Position numbers and translations under genes: made by a program
NCBI GenBank assembly: GCA_050943335.1
Contig: JBMNOZ010000015.1
Span: 1-54,618 of the forward strand
Direction of reading: 5' to 3'
Length of the DNA: 54,618 nucleotides
Origin: JBMNOZ01 sp050943335
GTDB lineage: Bacteria; Bacillota; Desulfitobacteriia; Desulfitobacteriales; Syntrophobotulaceae
The notes under the pieces: generated by a model
What the model was told of the DNA's origin: nothing
Databases searched by the model: none
Seen by the model: the letters and a program-made list of their open reading frames with translations, nothing else
Shown: piece by piece, positions 49,485-54,618 of the stretch
How the letters are laid out: each line of letters starts with the position of its first letter
How positions within the stretch are numbered: position 1 is the first letter of the stretch

Positions 49485-51731
49485 CTAGCTGTCTGGTTTA
49501 AAACTCTTTAGTCTTAAAGCGTTTAATAATACTGAAATTGAACTGAAGCTCATGGCAGCGGCTGCCAACATCGGGTTTAATAAAGGACCTTCGAAAATAT
49601 GCAGAATACCCATAGCCACGGGGATTAAAACTGTATTATAGCCAAAAGCCCAAAACAAGTTCTGTTTTATGTTTCGAATGGTCTTTTTGCTCAATTGAAT
49701 CGCTGCAGGCACATCTAATAAATCACTTTTCATGAGGATAATATCCGCCGATTCTATAGCAATGTCCGTTCCTGATCCGATCGCTATTCCAATATCGGCC
49801 TGGACCAAAGCCGGAGCATCATTGATCCCATCCCCTACCATGGCCACTTTATACCCCTCTTCCTGAAGTTTTTTAACTTCAGCAACCTTATCCGCCGGCA
49901 ACACTTCCGCTATAACTCGCTCAATCCCTACTTGAGCGGCAATAGCCTCGGCAGTTTGAACATTATCCCCCGTAAGCATCGCCACCTCTAGACCCATTTG
50001 TTGAAGTTTGGCAATTGCCCGCCGGCTGTTTTTCTTAACCGTATCAGCTACTGCAATAATCCCCATCACTTGATTGGAAGCGGCTATATACATCGGGGTT
50101 TTTCCTTCCCCAGCCAGCTTGAGCGCTGTGGTTTCCAAATCTTTTAAGGCCAGGGAACGCTCTGCCATCAGCGTCCTGTTCCCCAGCAAAATATCCGTTC
50201 CCCCAATTTTCGCCTCAATTCCCCGGCCGGGAAGGGCTTTGAAGGAGTCCACTCCTTCAAGTGTCAAACCCTCTTCTTCAGCTCGGACCACAATCGCTTC
50301 GCCTAAAGGGTGCTCAGATCTTTTTTCTGCCGAAGCTGCTAATTTTAGCAAGTCCCGTGGACTTATGCCCTCAGAAACCACAATATCCGTGACTTTTGGT
50401 TTTCCTTCTGTAATCGTACCTGTTTTATCGAGAATAATTATTTCCGCCCGATGGGCCATTTCTAAAGCGGCTCCGCTTTTAATCAGAACTCCATGTTCAG
50501 CTCCCCTTCCAGTACCTACCATAATTGCAGTCGGAGTCGCCAATCCTAAAGCACAAGGACAGGCAATAATGAGAACGGAAATAAAAATAGTTAGGGAAAA
50601 GGCTGTCGATTCTCCACCGATAAACCTCCAAGCCAGAGCAGCTATAATAGCCAGACCAATTACTGTCGGAACAAAATATCCGGAAATTATATCTGCCAAC
50701 CTCGCGATCGGGGCTTTCGTACTCTGCGCATTCTCGACCAGCCTGATGATTTGAGCCAGGACAGTATCCTTCCCCACCCTTAGCGCTTTATATTTTACGG
50801 TTCCATATTTGTTAATGCTTCCGCTGATTATTATCGACCCCGGCTGTTTTTCTACCGGTAGACTTTCCCCGGTAAGCATGGATTCGTCGACGGAGGTCAA
50901 ACCTTCCGTAACTTCCCCGTCAACCGGGATTTTTTCTCCCGGTTTAACAACCAGTATATCCCCTTCTTTCACTTCCTCGATGGGAACCACTATTTCCTTA
51001 CGGTCTCTAATAACTGTTGCTGTTTGAGGAGTAAGTCCTATGAGTTTCTTTATAACTTCCGAGGTTTTTCCTTTGGTGAGAGCCTCTAGATATTTGCCCA
51101 GCAAAATAAGAGTTATAATTACCCCTGCAGCTTCAAAATACAAGTTATTCACATAATGCAAATGACCGGTAGCTATTTTTAAGAGCGCAAAAGTTCCGTA
51201 TAAAAAAGCAGCCGAAGTCCCCATAGCGATTAAAGAATCCATATTAGGGTTGCCTCTAAATAAAGACTTATAGCCCGAGGTGAAAAACTTATGTCCAGCG
51301 ATAATTATGGGCAAAGTTAAGAGAAATTGAACTCCGGCAAATAATAGGGGGTTAAAATTCGGATCCATGAATCTGGGCGTTTGAAAACCGATGATTTCAC
51401 CGAGCATATGTCCCATTGCTAAAAACAGCAAGGGTACTGCAAAGATAACAGCGAGGAGGAATTTTCTCCATATCAGACTCATCTCTCTTTGCCTCTGCTG
51501 TTCATTATCTACCTCGCCGCTTTTCTCTATAATTCTGTATCCGGCTTTCTCGATAACCTTCTTGAGCTCGGTAAACTTGAATTTAGAAGATTCATAGTTA
51601 AGGCTTAGTTCCCCCGTGGCAAAATTTACACTGGCCTCGGTCACCCCATCTAATTTTTGAGCCGCCCTTTCTACTGCTTTGGCGCAAGAAGCACAGCTCA
51701 TCCCCTCTATCTTAAAAGATTCTTTATGCAC
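49485..51731 (-). CDS. copA: Copper-exporting P1B-type ATPase
   Basis: Pumps Cu(I) out of the cell. The 748-residue protein has one N-terminal heavy-metal domain with GMSCASC (Cys13, Cys16), eight membrane helices, the TGES actuator loop and the metal-site CPC in IIACPCALGLATPTA. The phosphorylation motif DKTGTITEGKP, SEHPLGEA and GDGINDAPAL follow. The start is a GTG after AAAGGAG. No copZ or csoR is adjacent. The 266-base gap upstream (51732-51997) shows no operator or RNA element I can support. Confidence 0.95.
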   Translation of the reverse strand: MHKESFKIEGMSCASCAKAVERAAQKLDGVTEASVNFATGELSLNYESSKFKFTELKKVIEKAGYRIIEKSGEVDNEQQRQREMSLIWRKFLLAVIFAVPLLFLAMGHMLGEIIGFQTPRFMDPNFNPLLFAGVQFLLTLPIIIAGHKFFTSGYKSLFRGNPNMDSLIAMGTSAAFLYGTFALLKIATGHLHYVNNLYFEAAGVIITLILLGKYLEALTKGKTSEVIKKLIGLTPQTATVIRDRKEIVVPIEEVKEGDILVVKPGEKIPVDGEVTEGLTSVDESMLTGESLPVEKQPGSIIISGSINKYGTVKYKALRVGKDTVLAQIIRLVENAQSTKAPIARLADIISGYFVPTVIGLAIIAALAWRFIGGESTAFSLTIFISVLIIACPCALGLATPTAIMVGTGRGAEHGVLIKSGAALEMAHRAEIIILDKTGTITEGKPKVTDIVVSEGISPRDLLKLAASAEKRSEHPLGEAIVVRAEEEGLTLEGVDSFKALPGRGIEAKIGGTDILLGNRTLMAERSLALKDLETTALKLAGEGKTPMYIAASNQVMGIIAVADTVKKNSRRAIAKLQQMGLEVAMLTGDNVQTAEAIAAQVGIERVIAEVLPADKVAEVKKLQEEGYKVAMVGDGINDAPALVQADIGIAIGSGTDIAIESADIILMKSDLLDVPAAIQLSKKTIRNIKQNLFWAFGYNTVLIPVAMGILHIFEGPLLNPMLAAAAMSFSSISVLLNALRLKSFKPDS

Positions 51732-51997
51732 TTATTTCTCTCCTTTAAGACCACTTGCCCTATCACAACCCTATAGATAAATTTAGCAGCGTTTTCACCC
51801 TTGGCATTTTTAATTACCCCGGCCATCTTTAAGATTACCAAGAGCAAAATTTAATATAAGTGTTTATATTTTACGAAGCCAAAGTTTAAAGTTTTCACCG
51901 AAGCTCTAAAATCCACTTTCTCAGTACGGCTGGAATAAGCTGAATCGGAGAGGGACTTTTGAATCTGGGAAATTTTTACTTTTTCAATACTAAAAGT

Positions 51998-53161
51998 TTA
52001 AATAAGGAACTCCCTAATCATGTTGAGGGCCTGGAGAAGCATTCTTCTTCGTCTTCTTTCCTGATTACCGAAGAATTTTACTGCCTCAGACTCCACTTTT
52101 TCTGCCGATGCTAAAGCCAGATAGGCATCAAGCCCTTCTTTCTCAGTTCCTGCTTCTACCGGGGCTAAAACAGCTAAGCCTAAGTCTGTATCCGCTTTCT
52201 CCCTTATCTGTTGAGCAGTTTTTACAGCCTCTTCCTTTGAAATTATCTTTTTGGATAAAACACAGCCCTGCTTAAATAATTTTGAAACCTCCGCTCTTTT
52301 AGTTAAGGCCGCTGATATCGACCCCCCAGTGAAAGTTTCGACTAAAGCAAGAGAAGTGTTCTTTTCTATTAAAAGATTGCCGACAACCTCTTCTAAATTC
52401 TTGTTTTCACACGCATAGATTTTGTTTCCTAACCTTTTACATATTTCTCTCTCCACTGAGAGATCCAGGTCTTCTTGCGAATCTTTTTCATATCTCCAAG
52501 TAAGCCTAATGGCTACTTCCCCATCTCCAGCATAGGTGGCAATGGTAGGATTGGTCTGGGCCTTAATTAAATCAAGCAACCGATCTTCGACAGCAGCCTC
52601 TCCTAGACCAAAAACCCTTATGTATCTGGAAACAATCCTAAATTTTGATTTTTCTTCTAGGAAAGGGAGGACATACTCTTCAAACATAGGCTTCATTTCC
52701 GAAGGCGGTCCCGGCAACATTACTAAAATTTTCCCCTCAAATTCAATAATACATCCCGGTGCAGTTCCGTAAGGATTTCTCAAAACCAAACTTCCCTCCG
52801 GAAAATAAGCCTGCCGAATATTGTTTTCAGACATTTCCCAAGCGCGGCTTTTAAAGAGTTCCCTGATTTCCTGAAGGCTTTGCTCGTCAAGAATAAGTTT
52901 TTTGCCCACTGCCTTCGCCACGGTTTCTTTGGTCAGGTCATCCTGGGTAGGCCCTAAACCTCCGGTTAAAATAATTACATTTGATCTGCTCAAAGCTAAG
53001 TTTAAGGTCTTTTGCAACCTTTCCGGGTTATCCCCAACAACACTATGGTAATAAACATTAATTCCGATATCCTGAAGCCTTCTGGAAATGTATTGGGCAT
53101 TAGTGTTTGCTATTTGCCCCATAAGTATTTCTGTTCCCACGGCAAGTATTTCTGAATTCAT
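51998..53161 (-). CDS. cinA: CinA-family protein with a degenerate C-terminal amidase domain
   Basis: A 387-residue protein. The N-terminal MoCF/COG1058 domain (1-165; AVGTEILMGQIANTNAQYIS, TGGLGPTQDDLTKE, LPGPPSEMKPMF) belongs to ADP-ribose/NMN-related pyrophosphatases. The C-terminal PncC-like domain (about 245-387) normally has ESCTGG with the catalytic serine and a following lysine in the YSN-x-x-K region. Here it reads ETFTGG and VLSKKIISK, so NMN deamidase activity is doubtful. I start at the ATG at 53161 with AAGAGGTG six bases upstream. It follows larE by 34 bases. Confidence 0.87.
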   Translation of the reverse strand: MNSEILAVGTEILMGQIANTNAQYISRRLQDIGINVYYHSVVGDNPERLQKTLNLALSRSNVIILTGGLGPTQDDLTKETVAKAVGKKLILDEQSLQEIRELFKSRAWEMSENNIRQAYFPEGSLVLRNPYGTAPGCIIEFEGKILVMLPGPPSEMKPMFEEYVLPFLEEKSKFRIVSRYIRVFGLGEAAVEDRLLDLIKAQTNPTIATYAGDGEVAIRLTWRYEKDSQEDLDLSVEREICKRLGNKIYACENKNLEEVVGNLLIEKNTSLALVETFTGGSISAALTKRAEVSKLFKQGCVLSKKIISKEEAVKTAQQIREKADTDLGLAVLAPVEAGTEKEGLDAYLALASAEKVESEAVKFFGNQERRRRRMLLQALNMIREFLI

Positions 53162-53195
53162 ACAGTACACCTCTTTCCCGGTTTACAGATAATAT

Positions 53196-54002
53196 TTATG
53201 TCAATTCCAAACTCAAACTTCCGGTTCTATAACCTTTAAGATCAAGGGTATTATAAGTGAAACCAATTTCAGCAAAGGCTTTCGAAATTTTAGCTGCTGT
53301 TTCGGAATCGATTATTCTTGAAAATTCCTCAGGTAAGATTTCAATTCTGGCTATTTTTTCATGGTGGCGAACTCTTACCTGTTTGAACCCCAATTCCAAA
53401 AGATATTGTTCTGCCGCATCAATCATTTTTAGTTTTTCTCTGGTGATCTGCGACCCATAAGGAATTCTCGAGGCCAAACAAGCCCCGGAGGGTTTATCCC
53501 AGGTGCTGAGTCCTAACTCCTGAGAGAGGAGGCGAAGCTCTTTTTTTGTAAATCCCGCTTTAAGTAAAGGGCTTTTTATTCCCAGCTCACGTAAAGCTTG
53601 CCTCCCCGGTCGGTAATCTTGAGTATCGTCAATATTAGATCCTTCCACAACATAGTTCAACCCCTGCTCTCGGGCATACTCTTTAAGGTTTTTGAATAAG
53701 CGTTTTTTACAAATATAACACCTATTGGGAGGATTTTGAACAAATTCTGGATCCTCTAATCCCTCGAAAAAGAATTCCCGGTGTTCTATGCCCAACTGGA
53801 GGCAAAAATCGTGGGCTTCTTTAAACTCTCTTTCAGGGAATAAGCTCGACCGGACTGTAACAGCAATGGCGTTTTTGCCCAGAACATCCCAAGCGCTTTT
53901 CACTAAGAGAGAGCTATCCACCCCTCCTGAAAAAGCGATAAGCACTTTCCCTAAGCTCTGAAAATCTTTACAAAGTAGATCTAGTTTTTCTCGGTAGGAC
54001 AT
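53196..54002 (-). CDS. larE: LarE-type sulfur transferase, three-cysteine form
   Basis: PP-loop enzyme that adds sulfur to the pincer-nucleotide precursor of the nickel cofactor used by lactate racemase and relatives. The 268-residue protein has the ATP motif FSGGVDSSLL and KPSGACLASRIPYG with the sulfur-donor cysteine (Cys175). It also keeps CYICKK (Cys95, Cys98), so it belongs to the three-cysteine group able to hold a 4Fe-4S cluster and act catalytically, rather than the sacrificial single-cysteine Lactobacillus form. ATG at 54002 with GGGGGAAGAG before it. larA, larB and larC are not in the window. Confidence 0.88.
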   Translation of the reverse strand: MSYREKLDLLCKDFQSLGKVLIAFSGGVDSSLLVKSAWDVLGKNAIAVTVRSSLFPEREFKEAHDFCLQLGIEHREFFFEGLEDPEFVQNPPNRCYICKKRLFKNLKEYAREQGLNYVVEGSNIDDTQDYRPGRQALRELGIKSPLLKAGFTKKELRLLSQELGLSTWDKPSGACLASRIPYGSQITREKLKMIDAAEQYLLELGFKQVRVRHHEKIARIEILPEEFSRIIDSETAAKISKAFAEIGFTYNTLDLKGYRTGSLSLELT

Positions 54003-54064
54003 CTCTTCCCCCATATTTTAATGCTTTTATCTTAACCTGTTTAGTCGCTTTTCAAAAGAAATAA

Positions 54065-54102
54065 AACAAAAAACCAGCGAGTTACTAATAATTACCCGCT
54101 GG
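54065..54102 (-). terminator. Intrinsic terminator after the 91-residue protein gene
   Basis: CCAGCGAGT pairs with ACCCGCTGG (54074-54082 with 54094-54102, one mismatch). On the minus strand it is followed by TTTTTTGTTTT. Confidence 0.8.
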
Positions 54103-54203
54103 AAAATATATAATATTTTTTTGCAATTTATTAAACTTACATGACTGAAGCATCGAGACCAATCTAAAATACATTATAATATTTTCTTAATAACTCGGAA
54201 TGA

Positions 54204-54479
54204 TTATATTTCTTCCATTTTTCCAGTATTAGAAGTAGTGTCAGGGTTTAAAATTAACTGGCTTACATCTTTAACACGTACATTGCGGCCGGTCATAGAG
54301 CATACGCTTATGTAACCCTTTAATTTGTTGAGCTTCTCAGGAACTTCGCCTTCTTTGAAATAGTCGGTTACTTTCATAATTTCGTCCGGACCGTCTTCTA
54401 AGGTTACCAAGACATTAATAGGATGATGTCCAGTCGGACAATTCTTTACACATTCAACTTCTACTGAATACTTTTTCAA
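54204..54479 (-). CDS. Small uncharacterised protein
   Basis: A 91-residue soluble protein I do not recognise. It shows VECVKNCPTGHHPINV near the N-terminus (two Cys, two His; possible metal or redox site), a central acidic, helix-prone stretch (DYFKEGEVPEKLNKL) and SVCSMTGRNVRVKDV. I start at the TTG at 54479 because GAGGGTG lies six bases upstream; the five-codon longer GTG reading lies inside that site. A good terminator follows, so it is a single-gene unit. The 140 bases to the right of its start are AT-rich and hold only its presumed promoter. Confidence 0.65.
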   Translation of the reverse strand: MKKYSVEVECVKNCPTGHHPINVLVTLEDGPDEIMKVTDYFKEGEVPEKLNKLKGYISVCSMTGRNVRVKDVSQLILNPDTTSNTGKMEEI

Positions 54480-54618
54480 ATTTATCACCCTCACTAATAT
54501 TTTTATTTAAATGATATCATATCCTAAAAAATAATTCAAGCATTAGTGACAAACAGTGCTTTCCCTGCCGTTTAAAAGTATTCTACCACTTTTTTATTTT
54601 TATGACCAGGAAAACAAA

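Noticed and set aside
50074..50754. Long plus-strand open frame (226 codons) inside copA
   Set aside because: It is the complement shadow of a strongly conserved ATPase gene. It has no ribosome site and a low-complexity Ser/Pro/Ala composition.
1..54618. Mobile elements, CRISPR arrays, tRNA or rRNA genes
   Set aside because: No transposase, integrase, spaced direct-repeat array, GGTTCGAATCC-type T-arm or rRNA-like sequence was seen on either strand.

Overview
The window is one continuous stretch of chromosome from an AT-rich, anaerobic, Gram-positive-type bacterium. It most resembles the Clostridia, and I would guess a Peptococcaceae/Desulfitobacterium-like lineage. That placement is inference from gene content: oxygen-independent ribonucleotide reductase (nrdDG), bifunctional AdhE, FchA/FolD one-carbon enzymes, B12-dependent MetH, a B12 assembly operon under a cobalamin riboswitch, Bacillus-type Fur boxes, strong AGGAGG-like ribosome sites and frequent TTG/GTG starts. 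I see no rRNA, tRNA, CRISPR array, insertion sequence or prophage. Most genes lie on the minus strand in tight operons.

Layout. 0-5.4 kb: a zinc alcohol dehydrogenase and an MFS carrier, a solitary aspartate-semialdehyde dehydrogenase, and a two-gene YtrA-type GntR/membrane-protein operon with a 43-bp palindromic operator. 5.6-7 kb: glutamate dehydrogenase. 7-12.8 kb: promoter, cobalamin riboswitch, terminator, then cobT-cobU-cobS-(short cobU-like)-cobC-cbiB-cobD, which attaches the lower ligand and aminopropanol arm of B12. 12.8-19 kb: probable operon busR-like/acpS/nnrDE/alr/fchA/folD/uppP. 19.2 kb: divergent dapB-like gene. 20-23.2 kb: two radical-SAM genes and an AMMECR1-Memo fusion. 23.3-26.3 kb: ybaK, a UPF0316 membrane protein, citrate synthase and a thioesterase. 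26.4-29.7 kb: nrdG-nrdD-nrdR with a pair of NrdR boxes. 30-32.5 kb: adhE. 32.7 kb: an unrecognised octapeptide-repeat protein. 33.4-39.5 kb: metH, a ZIP transporter and htpG. 39.6-43.2 kb: a lipoprotein and feoA-feoB-feoC with two Fur boxes. 43.3-48.4 kb: a small membrane protein, murI, an orphan speD, a non-canonical cis-prenyltransferase, a CHAP amidase, an EamA exporter and a 31-residue aromatic mini-protein. 48.4-54.5 kb: copA-tcdA-GIY-YIG, larE-cinA and an unrecognised small protein.

How the genes connect. The B12 operon and metH form a B12/methyl-group theme; FchA and FolD supply methylene-THF towards the methyl-THF that MetH uses. The FolD here appears to have lost its two key cyclohydrolase residues (Lys and Gln), and the gene overlapping it, fchA, would supply that activity. 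nrdDG, adhE, gdh, feoAB and copA fit an anaerobic fermentative or respiring cell. For novelty I would follow up the FolD/FchA division of labour, the two partial CobU proteins, the AMMECR1-Memo/radical-SAM cluster of unknown chemistry, the octapeptide-repeat protein after adhE, the 31-residue F/G/W/R peptide, and the possible AUU start of the ZIP transporter.
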